Source: Microbacterium testaceum
Lineage (GTDB): Bacteria; Actinomycetota; Actinomycetes; Actinomycetales; Microbacteriaceae
Assembly (NCBI RefSeq): GCF_029761935.1
Contig: NZ_CP121699.1
Location: 620,001-684,000 of the forward strand
Reading direction: 5' to 3'
DNA: 64,000 nucleotides
Shown here in pieces: positions 50,014-59,096 of the stretch (its first letter is position 1; each line of letters begins with the position of its first letter). Below the pieces are notes generated by a model. It was not told where the DNA came from. It saw only the letters and a program-made list of their open reading frames with translations, and searched no databases. The position numbers were made by a program, and so were the translations under genes.

Positions 50014-50708
50014 CGGGTGACTCGTGTCTCTTCGGGGTGGATCGGGGTGTGCGCGGCGTGGAGCGCCCGCAGGTCGGACGTCGTGCGACCCTCGAGGCTC
50101 GGCCACAGGGCGTGCGCCCCGAGCCCCTCGAGGGACACCATGAGGGGCACGCCCAGCGACACGGCACCGCTCGCGAGGGCGGAGCGCAGGCCGTTCGGCG
50201 AGTCCTCGATCGCCACGGTGTCGCGGATGTCGACGCCGAGCGCCGCGGCCGCCTGCAGGTACGGGTCGGGGTACGGCTTGGGGCGTTCGACGTCGTCGCC
50301 GGCGACCACGAGGTCGAAGGCCGGGAAATCGATGAGCTCCACCACCGACAGCGCCATGCGGCGCATCGACATCGTGACGAGGGCGGTCTTGACGCCCGAG
50401 GCGCGCAGATCGGCGAGGAGCTCGCGGGCACCGGGGCGGAACGGCACACCCGTCACGGCGAGCTGGCGCTGCACCTCGTCGGTCAGGTACGAGATGATCT
50501 CGTCGACGCCCCAGGGCACGCCCGCGTTCTGCAGCAGCCGGGCGGAGTCCTCGAGGGCCAGGCCGACCATCCCGAGCGCCTGCTCGTGCGACCAGGTCCC
50601 CCCGAAGCGCTCCACGAGCGGGGTCTCCGCGGCCATCCAGTACGGCTCGGTGTCAACGAGCGTGCCGTCCATGTCCCAGAGGACGGCGGCGGGAGCGGGG
50701 GAAGTCAT
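50010..50708 (-). CDS. HAD family hydrolase, beta-phosphoglucomutase-like
   Basis: A 232-residue HAD phosphatase. Motif I is LWDMDGTLVDTEPYW (two catalytic Asp), motif II TALVTMS, motif III a Lys near RPKPYPDPYLQAA, and motif IV VAIEDSPNGLRSALASG. A helical cap lies between residues 18 and 85. The substrate is a small phosphorylated metabolite that cannot be named from sequence. On the minus strand TAGGAT (50715-50720) is six bases before the ATG. Confidence 0.88.
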   Translation of the reverse strand: MTSPAPAAVLWDMDGTLVDTEPYWMAAETPLVERFGGTWSHEQALGMVGLALEDSARLLQNAGVPWGVDEIISYLTDEVQRQLAVTGVPFRPGARELLADLRASGVKTALVTMSMRRMALSVVELIDFPAFDLVVAGDDVERPKPYPDPYLQAAAALGVDIRDTVAIEDSPNGLRSALASGAVSLGVPLMVSLEGLGAHALWPSLEGRTTSDLRALHAAHTPIHPEETRVTR

Positions 50709-50714
50709 CGCTCC

Positions 50715-50720
50715 ATCCTA
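50715..50720 (-). promoter_or_regulatory. -10 box for a leaderless HAD-trmI transcript
   Basis: The minus strand reads TAGGAT, then six bases (GGAGCG), then the ATG at 50708. Confidence 0.6.
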
Positions 50721-50836
50721 TTGAGGGCCCGGTGCGCACCCGTCCGGCCCCCGTGCCGTTCGCCGGGCGGGACCGGCTCGCTCTCCGCGGGTGCGCCTAT
50801 CCTGGAAGCCAGCCCCGACGGGGCAGAGGAGGTTGC

Positions 50837-51703
50837 GTGGACGCACTGGGTCGCCGGATCATCGTCGCCGCTTTCGACGGGTGGAACGATGCCGGAGAAG
50901 CCGCATCGGCGGCGGCATCGATGCTGCGCGCCGACGTGGAGTACGAGGTCGTCCACTCGGTGGACCCCGAGCTGTACTTCGATTACCAGTACACCCGCCC
51001 CCAGGTCGGATTGGATGCCGAGGGCCGCCGCACCCTCACCTGGCCCGAGGCCACGCTCCTGCGCCCCGTGAAACGCTCCGACGACGCCGAGATCTGGCTG
51101 CTGGTCGGGGTGGAGCCCGCGCGCGCCTGGCAGGCGTTCGCCGCCGAGTTCATCGACGTCGCCCTGCGCGAGGACGTCACGGGCTTCGTCGCCCTCGGAT
51201 CGATGATGTCCGACGTCCCGCACACGCGCCCCATCTCGGTCTTCGCGGGTAGCGACAACGAGGGCGTGCGCCAGAGCCTGGGCCTGGAGCGGAGCCTGTA
51301 CGAGGGGCCGGTCGGCATCCTGAGCGCCATCGGCCATGTCTCGGAGACCGTGGGCATCCCGACCGCGAGCCTCTGGGCGAGCGTTCCCCACTACGTCGCC
51401 GGGCACACCCCCTCGCCCAAGGCCACGCTCGCCCTGCTCGAGAAGCTCGAGTCGATCACCGGCATCGCGGTCCCGCGCGGAGACCTCGAGAACGAGTCGC
51501 GCCTGTGGGAGGCCTCGATCGACGCGGCCGCAGCCGACGACGACGAGATGAGCGAGTACATCCGTCAGCTCGAGCAGACCCGTGACACGTGGGACTCCCC
51601 CGAAGCCTCGGGAGACGCGATCGCCCAGGAGTTCGAGCGCTACCTGCGCCGCGGCGGCGACGGCCCCACCAAACCCGGACGCGAAGACCCGCCCCGACGC
51701 TGA
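50837..51703 (+). CDS. PAC2 family protein
   Basis: A 288-residue protein of the PAC2 family, related to eukaryotic proteasome assembly chaperone 2. It starts VDALGRRIIVAAFDGWNDAGEAAS and has FVALGSMMSDVPHTRPI and GIPTASLWASVPHYVAG. Bacterial function is not established. The start is GTG 50837, with GAGGAGG at good spacing; TATCCT near 50798 is a likely -10. The last 40 residues are acidic then basic and vary in the family. No proteasome gene is in the window. Confidence 0.87.
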   Translation: MDALGRRIIVAAFDGWNDAGEAASAAASMLRADVEYEVVHSVDPELYFDYQYTRPQVGLDAEGRRTLTWPEATLLRPVKRSDDAEIWLLVGVEPARAWQAFAAEFIDVALREDVTGFVALGSMMSDVPHTRPISVFAGSDNEGVRQSLGLERSLYEGPVGILSAIGHVSETVGIPTASLWASVPHYVAGHTPSPKATLALLEKLESITGIAVPRGDLENESRLWEASIDAAAADDDEMSEYIRQLEQTRDTWDSPEASGDAIAQEFERYLRRGGDGPTKPGREDPPRR

Positions 51704-51726
51704 AGACTGCCCCGCCACCGACACGA

Positions 51727-51760
51727 CGAAGGCGCCGCCCCGAACGGGACGGCGCCTTCG
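51727..51760. terminator. Bidirectional terminator between PAC2 and uppP
   Basis: An 11-bp perfect stem (51727-51737 with 51750-51760, arm CGAAGGCGCCG), extended inward by three more pairs after one mismatch, between convergent genes. Confidence 0.88.
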
Positions 51761-51772
51761 CGGCATCCGGGG

Positions 51773-52618
51773 TCAGCCGGTGATGGCCGAGTACGCCGGC
51801 AGCACGCCGAGGGTCAACAGCACCATGATGAGCACGCCGAGAGCGACGCGGTAGATCACGAAGGGCAGGAAGCTGCCGCGCTTGAGGTACTGCATGAGGA
51901 AGGCGATCACGACGTACCCGACGACGAACGCGATGATCGTCGCGATCGCGGTCTCACCCAGGCTGTACGGGCCGGTGCCCTCGTCGAAGCTCTTGTACAG
52001 CTCGAAGAAGCCGCTGGCGAAGACCGCCGGCACCGCGAGGAGGAACGAGTACTCCGCGGCCGCCGTGCGCTTGTACCCGAGGGCGCGACCGAGGGTCGTG
52101 GTCGCCCCCGAACGGGAGACGCCGGGGACGAGCGCGAGCGCCTGAGCGACACCGAAGGCGATGCCGTGCGGGTACGTCAGGTCGTCGAGGTCGCGACGGC
52201 GCTTTCCGTAGTGGTCGGCGAGGCCGAGCAGGATGCCGAAGACGATCAGCACCACCGCGGTGATCCACAGGCTCCGGAAGTTGTCGCGGATGAGGCTCTG
52301 CAGGAGCACACCCAACAGCGCGATCGGCAGCGTGCCGATGATGACGAGCCATCCCATGCGGGCATCGGGGTCGGTGCGCGGCACCTTGCCGGTGAGCGAG
52401 CCGAACCAGCGCGAGATGACGCGCACGATCTTCTTGCGGAAGTAGATCAGCACGGCGAGCTCGGTGCCGATCTGCGTGATCGCGGTGAAGGTCGCACCCG
52501 GGTCGGTCTTCGACGGGAGGAACTCGCCGACGATGCGGAGGTGGGCGCTGGAGGAGATGGGGAGGAACTCGGTCAGGCCCTGGACGAGCCCGAGGATGAT
52601 GACCTCGAAGATGTGCAT
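51773..52618 (-). CDS. uppP: Undecaprenyl-diphosphate phosphatase
   Basis: UppP recycles the lipid carrier of peptidoglycan synthesis and can confer bacitracin tolerance. The 281-residue polytopic protein has the two family motifs: [18 protein letters not shown] near the N-terminus and [19 protein letters not shown] near residue 165, with the active-site Glu, Ser, His and Arg visible. GAAGGA lies before the ATG. It starts eight bases after the M20 peptidase stop, so the two are co-transcribed. Confidence 0.96.
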   Translation of the reverse strand: MHIFEVIILGLVQGLTEFLPISSSAHLRIVGEFLPSKTDPGATFTAITQIGTELAVLIYFRKKIVRVISRWFGSLTGKVPRTDPDARMGWLVIIGTLPIALLGVLLQSLIRDNFRSLWITAVVLIVFGILLGLADHYGKRRRDLDDLTYPHGIAFGVAQALALVPGVSRSGATTTLGRALGYKRTAAAEYSFLLAVPAVFASGFFELYKSFDEGTGPYSLGETAIATIIAFVVGYVVIAFLMQYLKRGSFLPFVIYRVALGVLIMVLLTLGVLPAYSAITG

Positions 52619-52626
52619 GCGGTCCT

Positions 52627-53928
52627 TCAGTACGTGCGGATGAGGTCGGCGAGAACTCGCTGACCGAAGGAGAGCGCGTCGATGGGGACGCGCTCGTCGA
52701 CACCGTGGAACATTCCGGTGAAGTCGAGACCGGCGGGCAGACGCAGCGGTGCGAATCCGTAACCGGCGATGCCGAGGGTCGACAGCGCCTTGTTGTCGGT
52801 GCCCCCGCCCATGAGGTACGGCAGGACGGGCACGCCCGGGTCGTGACGGCCGAGCTGAGCGACCATGGCGTCGACCAGGTCGCCCGAGAACGGCACCTCG
52901 AGCCCGATGTCCTGGTGGACGATCTCGATCTCGATGTCGGGGCCGATGATGCGGCGGATGTCGGCCAACGCCGCCTGCTCGGTGCCGGGCAGCACCCGCA
53001 CGTCGATGAGCGCCTCGGCACGATCGGGGATGACGTTGTGCTTGTACCCGGCGGTGAGACCGGTCGGGTTCGTCGTGGTGCGCAGGGTCGAGCGGATGAA
53101 ACTGGATGCCGCGCCGGTGCGCAGGGTGAGCGCGTCGGGGTCGCCCGCGTCGTCACCGGTGATCTCGGCCAGACCCTCGAGGAGCTGGGCGGTCGTGTCG
53201 GTCAGGCGGATCGGCCACTCGGTGCGACCGAGGGCCGCGACGGCCTCGGCGAGCTTCGTGACGGCGTTGTCGGCGTGCAGGCCGCTGCCGTGGCCCGCAC
53301 GGCCGCGGGCGACGAGCTTGATCCACACGAGAGCCTTCTCGCCCACCTGGAGCAGGTACGCGCGGCGGTCGCCGACGGCGATCGAGTACCCGCCGACCTC
53401 GCTGATGGCCTCGGTCGCGCCGGCGAACCACTCGGGCCGGTCGCGGATGACGAGCGCCGAGCCCTCGACGCCGCCGTTCTCCTCGTCGGCGAAGAACGTG
53501 ACGATGATGTCGCGCTCGGGCTGCTCCCCCGCGCGGAGCACGTCGGCCACGGCGGTGAGGATCATGGCATCCATGTCCTTCATGTCCACCGCCCCACGAC
53601 CCCACAGCACGCCGTCGCGGATCTCGCCGGCGAACGGATCGACGCTCCAATCGGCGGCGACGGCGGGAACCACGTCGAGGTGGCCGTGGAGGATCAGGGC
53701 GGACTTGTCGGGATTACGACCCGGGATGCGGGCGCAGACGTTGGTGCGACGGTCGACGGGCTCGTAGTACTCGACCTCGAGACCGAGGGCTTCGAGGTAC
53801 GCGCCGACGTACTGGGCCGCCTCGCGCTCGCCCTCGGCACGGCCCCCGCCGTAGTTCGAGGTGTCGAACCGGATGAGGTCGCGCGCGACGCGGGCGACCT
53901 CGGGGATGTCGGATTCGAGCTCGGGCAT
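52627..53928 (-). CDS. M20 family metallopeptidase
   Basis: A 433-residue di-zinc peptidase or deacylase of the ArgE/DapE/carboxypeptidase group. Metal ligands are visible in [12 protein letters not shown] (His, Asp), [13 protein letters not shown] (bridging Asp), [12 protein letters not shown] (Glu-Glu) and the late [13 protein letters not shown] dimerisation domain lies between about 185 and 300. The substrate is unknown; cytoplasmic dipeptides are plausible. ATG 53928 is seven bases after TACCGT on the minus strand; longer in-frame starts would run into the tRNA gene. Confidence 0.88.
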   Translation of the reverse strand: MPELESDIPEVARVARDLIRFDTSNYGGGRAEGEREAAQYVGAYLEALGLEVEYYEPVDRRTNVCARIPGRNPDKSALILHGHLDVVPAVAADWSVDPFAGEIRDGVLWGRGAVDMKDMDAMILTAVADVLRAGEQPERDIIVTFFADEENGGVEGSALVIRDRPEWFAGATEAISEVGGYSIAVGDRRAYLLQVGEKALVWIKLVARGRAGHGSGLHADNAVTKLAEAVAALGRTEWPIRLTDTTAQLLEGLAEITGDDAGDPDALTLRTGAASSFIRSTLRTTTNPTGLTAGYKHNVIPDRAEALIDVRVLPGTEQAALADIRRIIGPDIEIEIVHQDIGLEVPFSGDLVDAMVAQLGRHDPGVPVLPYLMGGGTDNKALSTLGIAGYGFAPLRLPAGLDFTGMFHGVDERVPIDALSFGQRVLADLIRTY

Positions 53929-53935
53929 GCGCACT

Positions 53936-53941
53936 ACGGTA
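53936..53941 (-). promoter_or_regulatory. -10 box for a leaderless M20 peptidase-uppP transcript
   Basis: The minus strand reads TACCGT, then seven bases, then the ATG at 53928. Confidence 0.6.
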
Positions 53942-54069
53942 CCGGGGACGAGCGTCGCGGCCCGCCGCGCGTCGCCCCGAGACGCGCCCGGGAAGCGGCA
54001 CCGATTCGAGGCGGGGTCGGTAGCGTGGTAATGTCGTTCTTCGTTGCGAAAGCGGCAAAACACCCAGAT

Positions 54070-54155
54070 GCGCGGGTGGCGGAATAGGTAGACGCGCTAG
54101 CTTGAGGTGCTAGTGCCCTTTAACGGGCGTGGGGGTTCAAGTCCCCCCTCGCGCA
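54070..54155 (+). tRNA. tRNA-Leu (anticodon GAG)
   Basis: A class II tRNA of 86 bases. The acceptor GCGCGGG (54070-54076) pairs with CTCGCGC (54148-54154, one G-U); the discriminator is A. The D-arm segment is TGGCGGAATAGGTAGACGC. The anticodon stem CTAGC/GCTAG holds loop TTGAGGT, anticodon GAG, reading CUC and CUU. The variable arm is GCCC TTTAA CGGGC, the T-arm GGGGG TTCAAGT CCCCC. CCA is not encoded. TAATGT at 54030 is a likely -10. Confidence 0.96.
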
Positions 54156-54164
54156 CACACGAGT

Positions 54165-54195
54165 AAGACCCCCCGGGTTTATCCCGGGGGGTCTT
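54165..54195. terminator. Terminator after tRNA-Leu(GAG)
   Basis: A perfect 13-bp stem (54165-54177 with 54183-54195, arm AAGACCCCCCGGG) with loop TTTAT, ten bases after the tRNA end. Confidence 0.92.
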
Positions 54196-54329
54196 CCTCA
54201 TTTCTGCGCAGGGTCGGGCGTGCAACCCGTGCAGGGTCGGGCCGGCGCCGCCGGAGGGTCCGCGCACCGTTCAGCGAACCGATAGCCGCCGCTTTTTCTC
54301 GGCATAGCCTCCCTCCCTACGTTCCTTGC

Positions 54330-54358
54330 TGATAACGGTTCTCATTCCCCGAGAACCG
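54330..54358. promoter_or_regulatory. Zur-like operator of the metal ABC operon
   Basis: TGATAACGGTTCTCA (54330-54344) is a near-perfect 15-base dyad resembling Fur/Zur boxes of Actinobacteria. It overlaps a second dyad, CGGTTCTC and GAGAACCG (54336-54343 and 54351-54358, seven-base spacer). Both lie within 55 bases of the substrate-binding protein start. The 54200-54380 stretch holds nothing else that I recognise. Confidence 0.7.
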
Positions 54359-54381
54359 ATCGCGAAGGGACACCGACCTCC

Positions 54382-55326
54382 ATGAAGACAGCGCGCACCG
54401 TCGTCGCCGCCACCGCCTCCGCCTCGCTACTGACCCTGGTCCTCGCCGGGTGTGCGACAGGCGCGTCGTCGACCTCCCCCGCCGCGACCACCGACTCGAG
54501 CCCCAAGGTCACGGTCGTCGCCGGCGAGAACGAGTACGCCGACGTCGTGCAGCAGATCGGCGGGGATCGCGTCGACGTCTCGGCGATCCTGAGCGACCCC
54601 AACACCGATCCGCACACGTTCGAGGCGAGCGCGAGCGTGGCCAAGGAGGTCGCCGGCGCGAAACTCATCGTGCAGAACGGTCTCGGCTACGACGACTTCA
54701 TGTCCGATCTCGAAAAGGCCTCCCCCGACGACAGCCGATCGGTGATCGTGGCACAGGACGTGCTGGGCCTCCCCGACAGCACCGACAACCCCCACCTCTG
54801 GTACGACCCGAAGACCATGCCCGCGGTCGCCAAGGCCGTGGCCGACGCGCTCAGCGAGCTCGACCCGGCGAGCGCCGACGCGTTCCACGCGAACCTCGCC
54901 ACCTTCACCGCGTCCCTGTCGGACTGGACCGACGCGCTCTCGGCGTTCGCGGAGGACCACCCGAAGACACCCGTCGCGGTGACCGAGCCCGTCGCGGACT
55001 TCATGCTGGACGCAGCGGATGCCGACGTCGAGACGCCGTGGAACCTGCAGGCCGCGATCATGAACGACACCGATCCCTCGGCGCAGGACACCGCGACGCA
55101 GGACGCGCTCTTCACCGGCAAGCGGGTGAAGGTGTTCCTCTACAACCAGCAGGTCACCGACGACACGACCGACAAGTACCTGCAGCTCGCCAAGGACAAC
55201 GGCATCCCGGTGGTCGGCGTGTACGAGACGATGCCGGCGAACCACCACTACCAGGACTGGATGCTCGACGAGGTGAAGGCTCTCGAGACCGCCGTCACCC
55301 AGGGCACCTCCACCGAGCACCTGTGA
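54382..55326 (+). CDS. Metal ABC transporter substrate-binding lipoprotein (Zn/Mn)
   Basis: A 314-residue cluster A-I binding protein of the ZnuA/TroA family. The signal peptide and lipobox LLTLVLAGCATG (Cys24) mark a lipoprotein. Metal-binding histidines are in NTDPHTFEAS and TDNPHLWYDPKTM; the C-terminal lobe has VAVTEPVADFML and NHHYQDWMLDEV. The His-rich loop of E. coli ZnuA is missing. Zinc is favoured by the operator but manganese is not excluded. The stop overlaps the ATPase start (GTGA). Confidence 0.92.
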   Translation: MKTARTVVAATASASLLTLVLAGCATGASSTSPAATTDSSPKVTVVAGENEYADVVQQIGGDRVDVSAILSDPNTDPHTFEASASVAKEVAGAKLIVQNGLGYDDFMSDLEKASPDDSRSVIVAQDVLGLPDSTDNPHLWYDPKTMPAVAKAVADALSELDPASADAFHANLATFTASLSDWTDALSAFAEDHPKTPVAVTEPVADFMLDAADADVETPWNLQAAIMNDTDPSAQDTATQDALFTGKRVKVFLYNQQVTDDTTDKYLQLAKDNGIPVVGVYETMPANHHYQDWMLDEVKALETAVTQGTSTEHL

Positions 55327-56111
55327 GCGAGGCGTCCCCGCGCCGCAATCCCGACGTCGTCCTCCGGGCGCGCGGGATCGCGGTGCGTCTCGGTGGCAGG
55401 ACCGTCCTCGACGACGTCGACCTCGACGTGCCGCCGGGGGCGATCGTCGGGCTGATCGGAGCGAACGGCGCGGGCAAGACCACCCTGCTCCGGGTGCTGC
55501 TCGGCATCCTGCGCCCTCAGGCGGGACGGGTGCGGCGTCCGGATCGACGCGCGGGCATCGGGTACGTGCCGCAGAAAATGAGCCTCGACCCGCAGGCGCC
55601 GCTGCGCGCCCGCGATGTCGTGATGCTCGGTCTCGACGGGGCTCGGCTCGGCATCCCTCTCGGTCGGCGTCGCCTGCGCGGGGCGGTCGACGCTGCGCTG
55701 GCGCAGGTGGGCGCGTCGGATTTCGCCGACGCGCGGGTGGGCGAGCTCTCGGGCGGACAGCAGCAGCGCGTCCTGCTCGCGCACGCGATCGTGAGCCGTC
55801 CGACGCTGCTGGTGCTGGACGAGCCGCTCGCGAGCCTCGACCCGGTCAGCGCGAGAGACGTGGTCGCCCTTCTCGACGACCTGCGGCGCCGTTCGAACGT
55901 GGCGATCGTGGTCACTGCGCACGATCTGACCCTGCTGCTGCCGGTGCTCGACCGAGTCGCCTACCTCGCGGGAGGGCGTGCCGCGGTGGGCACTCCCGCC
56001 GAGGTCGTGCGCGACGACGTGCTGAGCGCGCTGTACCGCTCGCCGATGCGGGTGATCGAGACGGCCGGGCGCACCTTCGTCGTCGCCGATGACGCCGTGA
56101 CGCACGCGTGA
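55323..56111 (+). CDS. Metal ABC transporter ATP-binding protein
   Basis: A 262-residue ABC ATPase. Walker A is GLIGANGAGKTTLL, the Q-loop YVPQKMSL, the signature LSGGQQQR, Walker B LLVLDEPLASLD, and the switch His lies in VTAHDLTLL. It belongs with the ZnuC/MntB group by its place between the binding protein and two permeases. GTG 55323 overlaps the preceding stop; the stop overlaps the first permease. Confidence 0.93.
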   Translation: MSEASPRRNPDVVLRARGIAVRLGGRTVLDDVDLDVPPGAIVGLIGANGAGKTTLLRVLLGILRPQAGRVRRPDRRAGIGYVPQKMSLDPQAPLRARDVVMLGLDGARLGIPLGRRRLRGAVDAALAQVGASDFADARVGELSGGQQQRVLLAHAIVSRPTLLVLDEPLASLDPVSARDVVALLDDLRRRSNVAIVVTAHDLTLLLPVLDRVAYLAGGRAAVGTPAEVVRDDVLSALYRSPMRVIETAGRTFVVADDAVTHA

Positions 56112-56977
56112 GCGCGGTGCTCTCGGCGTTCTTCGCGAGCCCGACGGTGCAGACGGCTCTCGTGGTCGGAACCGTGGTCGCCGTGGTGTCGAGCGTCGTC
56201 GGGGTGTTCACGATCACGCGGGGTCAGTCCTTCGCCGGTCACGCGCTCGCCGACCTGGGTGCGGTCGGAGGGTCGGGGGCGTTCCTGCTCGGCGTGAGCC
56301 AACTGTGGGGGTTCGTCCTCGCGGGGGTGATCTCGGCGGTCGCGATGGAGGCGATCGGCACCCGGCGGCTGGAGGGGCGCGATGTGGCCACGGGCGTCGT
56401 CTTCGGTGCGGGCATGGGGCTGACCGCCCTGTTCCTGACCCTCGACACCCTGATCGGCGGATCCAGCAACGCCGCGATCTCGGTGCTGTTCGGCTCGCTG
56501 TTCTCCCTCGACATCGCCCTCGTGCCCGTCATCGTCGCGCTGGGCGTGGTCACCTTCGCGATCGTCGCCGCGATCTGGCGGTGGGTGACGCTGGAGACCC
56601 TCGACCGGGACCTTGCTGCTGCGCGCGGTGTCCCCCCGCGGACGGCGAGCACGCTCTTCCTCGTCGCCCTCGCCCTCGCCGTCCAGTTGTCGTCCCTGTC
56701 GATCGGGGCGATCCTGTCCACCGCACTGCTGATCGGACCCGCCGCGACCGCGCTGCTGTTCACGCGGCGTCTGAGCACGGCCGCGGCGCTCGCCGCGGTC
56801 ATCGCGGTGGTCGAGGTGTGGTTGGGGTGCCTGGTGGCCTTCGCGAGTTTCGACTGGTTCGGGGGCAGCAGCTGGCCCGTCAGTTTCACGATCGTCGCGG
56901 CGGTGTTCCTCGGGTACGTCGGGGCGCGTAGCGTGACGGCCCTGCGTCCCCTCGGGCACCGGACGGCGGTGGGGTGA
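56108..56977 (+). CDS. Metal ABC transporter permease, first subunit
   Basis: A 289-residue ABC-3 family permease with about eight or nine membrane segments. Family-like segments are GQSFAGHALADLGAVGGSGAF and LSIGAILSTALLIGPAATALLF, the latter ending in the coupling region. It overlaps the ATPase (GTGA) and the second permease (ATGA). Two different permeases suggest a heterodimeric channel. Confidence 0.9.
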   Translation: MSAVLSAFFASPTVQTALVVGTVVAVVSSVVGVFTITRGQSFAGHALADLGAVGGSGAFLLGVSQLWGFVLAGVISAVAMEAIGTRRLEGRDVATGVVFGAGMGLTALFLTLDTLIGGSSNAAISVLFGSLFSLDIALVPVIVALGVVTFAIVAAIWRWVTLETLDRDLAAARGVPPRTASTLFLVALALAVQLSSLSIGAILSTALLIGPAATALLFTRRLSTAAALAAVIAVVEVWLGCLVAFASFDWFGGSSWPVSFTIVAAVFLGYVGARSVTALRPLGHRTAVG

Positions 56978-57792
56978 TGTTCGCGCCGTACCTGATGACC
57001 GCGTGGGCGGGAGGGACGATCGTGGCGGTGGTCGCCGGCATCGTCGGCTTCTTCGTCGTGCTGCGCGGCAACGCCTTCTTCGCCCATGCCGTGCCGCACG
57101 GGGCGTTCGCCGGGGCGGCGGGGGCCGTCCTCGTCGGGGTCAACCCGCTGGTCGGACTGGGCGTCTTCGCGGCGGGCGGGGCGGTGGGCATCGTGCTCCT
57201 CGGGCGCCGGGCGCGGCACGATGTCGTTACGGCCCTGACGCTGGTGACGATGCTCGCGCTCGGCGCCCTGTTCCTCAGCCGCTCACGCGAGTACTCGGCG
57301 CAGGTCTTCGCCCTGCTGTTCGGTCAGATCCTCGGGGTGTCGCCCGACCAGCTCGCCACGATGGGCCTGCTCGGAATCGGCTGTCTCGCGCTCGTCGCGC
57401 TCATCGCGCGGCCCCTGCTGCTGGCATCCGTCTCGCCCGCCCTCGCCGCCGCGCGCGGAGTACGCGTCACGGGAGTGGACCTCGTGTTCGCCCTCGTGAT
57501 CGCTGCGGCGACGACGGTGAGCGTGCCGATGGTGGGCGCGCTGTTGATGTTCGCGCTGCTCGTCGGTCCCCCGGCGGCGGCGCAGGCTCTCGCGCGCACA
57601 CCCGGGCAGGGGATGACCCTCTCGGTCGCCCTCACGCTCGGCACGGTGTGGGCGTCGATCGCTCTGGCGGTCGGCACCGACCTGCCGATCGGTTTCTTCG
57701 CCACGGCCATCGGGGCGCTGCTGTACGCGGGGGCACGCGTGGCGGCGCGTCGCCGTCGTCGTCGTCGGGAGGGACGATCCCGGATGCCGTGA
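56974..57792 (+). CDS. Metal ABC transporter permease, second subunit
   Basis: A 272-residue ABC-3 permease with about eight membrane segments. The segment LRGNAFFAHAVPHGAFAGAAG corresponds to GQSFAGHALAD of the first permease, and VPMVGALLMFALLVGPPAAA to its coupling region. Its C-terminus is strongly basic (ARRRRRRREGRSRMP), facing the cytoplasm. It ends the operon; I see no strong hairpin downstream. Confidence 0.9.
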   Translation: MMFAPYLMTAWAGGTIVAVVAGIVGFFVVLRGNAFFAHAVPHGAFAGAAGAVLVGVNPLVGLGVFAAGGAVGIVLLGRRARHDVVTALTLVTMLALGALFLSRSREYSAQVFALLFGQILGVSPDQLATMGLLGIGCLALVALIARPLLLASVSPALAAARGVRVTGVDLVFALVIAAATTVSVPMVGALLMFALLVGPPAAAQALARTPGQGMTLSVALTLGTVWASIALAVGTDLPIGFFATAIGALLYAGARVAARRRRRRREGRSRMP

Positions 57793-57913
57793 CCCGGCGC
57801 CGTGACCCCGTGCGATGCGACCCCGGCCGGTGCCCTCGTGGTGACGATGCGAACGACGCGCGCCGCCACGCCGCCCGTGACGGCGCGGAAACACCCGCGT
57901 GACATCGGCCGCT

Positions 57914-57925
57914 TAGCGTCGGGGC
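57914..57925 (+). promoter_or_regulatory. -10 box for a leaderless oxygenase transcript
   Basis: TAGCGT (57914-57919), then six bases (CGGGGC), then the ATG at 57926. Confidence 0.65.
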
Positions 57926-58972
57926 ATGCCCGCGTTCTCCGTACCGACGATCGACATCTCCGCCTGGGTGGGACCCGGCTCCCCCGACGCGCGCGCCGCG
58001 GTGGTCGCCGCGATCGACCACGCGTGTCGCACCGTGGGCTTCATGCAGGTGGTGGGTCATGGCATCCCGGATGCCGTGATCTCGGAGCTGACGGGAGGGC
58101 TCGACGAATTCTTCGCCCTGCCCCTGGAGGCCAAGAAGGCGTACGTGCGGCCCGCGTCCGAGAATCGCGGGTACAGCCCGCCGAAGAGCGAGTCCCTGAG
58201 CTACAGCCTCGGCGTCGATCCGGTGACGCGGATGAACGACTTCTTCGAGGCGTTCAACGTGGGGACCTCGGCCGCCGAGTACCCGCGGAGCACCGCGACG
58301 TCGGCGGACTACGCCGAGAACACCTGGCCCGCCGAGACGCGCATCTTCGAACCGGCCGTCCGCGCTTACTACGGCGAGGCGCGACGTGTCGCACAGACTC
58401 TGACGCGGATCTTCGCGGCAGCCCTCCGGGTGCCCGACGACTTCTTCGACGACGTGACCGATCACTCCATCGACGTGCTGCGCATGAACAACTACGCCCT
58501 CCCGCCGGGCTCGATCGAGCTGGGGGCGGAGCTGACCGGCATGGGCGAACACACCGACTTCGGTCTCGTCACCGTCCTCTGGGCGGATCAGGTCGCGGGA
58601 CTCCAGGTGCTCGGCCAGGACGGCTCGTGGAACGACGTCTCGCCCGCCCGAGGCGCTCTGCTCGTCAATCTCGGTGACGTCGCGGCACGCCTGACGAACG
58701 ACCGGTGGATGTCGACCCTGCACCGGGTGAAGCCACCGGTCGTCGACGGGACGATCGAGCGTCGACGGTCGGCGGCGTTCTTCCACGACGGGAACGCGGA
58801 CGCCGTGATCGCCCCGCTCCCCCACTTCGTCTCGGCCGGGGCCCCGGCGCTGTATGAGCCGGTGACGGTGCGCGAGCACATCGCCGCCAAGCTCGCCGGA
58901 TCGCGGGCGGGGCGGAAGAACGTCGGCGCCGCGCGCGAGGCCGCGCGGGTCACGGCGGCGAGCCGGGGCTGA
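57926..58972 (+). CDS. Isopenicillin N synthase-like 2-oxoglutarate/Fe(II) oxygenase
   Basis: A 348-residue non-heme iron oxygenase. The N-terminal DIOX_N-like part (PTIDISAWVG, VGFMQVVGHGIPDAVI) is followed by the jelly roll. The iron ligands are His and Asp in GEHTDFGLVTVLW and His in MSTLHRVKPP; RRRSAAFF supplies the Arg-x-Ser that binds the co-substrate. The substrate is unknown; there are no antibiotic synthesis genes around. It follows the metal ABC operon after 133 bases with its own leaderless promoter. Confidence 0.87.
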   Translation: MPAFSVPTIDISAWVGPGSPDARAAVVAAIDHACRTVGFMQVVGHGIPDAVISELTGGLDEFFALPLEAKKAYVRPASENRGYSPPKSESLSYSLGVDPVTRMNDFFEAFNVGTSAAEYPRSTATSADYAENTWPAETRIFEPAVRAYYGEARRVAQTLTRIFAAALRVPDDFFDDVTDHSIDVLRMNNYALPPGSIELGAELTGMGEHTDFGLVTVLWADQVAGLQVLGQDGSWNDVSPARGALLVNLGDVAARLTNDRWMSTLHRVKPPVVDGTIERRRSAAFFHDGNADAVIAPLPHFVSAGAPALYEPVTVREHIAAKLAGSRAGRKNVGAAREAARVTAASRG

Positions 58973-59063
58973 GCCGACGCGACCGCGGGGCCGCGGGCGG
59001 GAGTCGAGCGCGACGCGACCGCGGGGCGCCGGCGGCGGGGGCTGGAGGTGAGCGCCGCGCGGC

Positions 59064-59087
59064 GGGCGCTGCCCCGAGGCAGCGCCC
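59064..59087. terminator. Bidirectional terminator between the oxygenase and VIT genes
   Basis: A perfect 10-bp stem (59064-59073 with 59078-59087, arm GGGCGCTGCC) with loop CCGA, between convergent stops. A 16-base direct repeat (CGACGCGACCGCGGGG) also occurs twice in this gap. Confidence 0.8.
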
Positions 59088-59096
59088 CTCGCCGCG

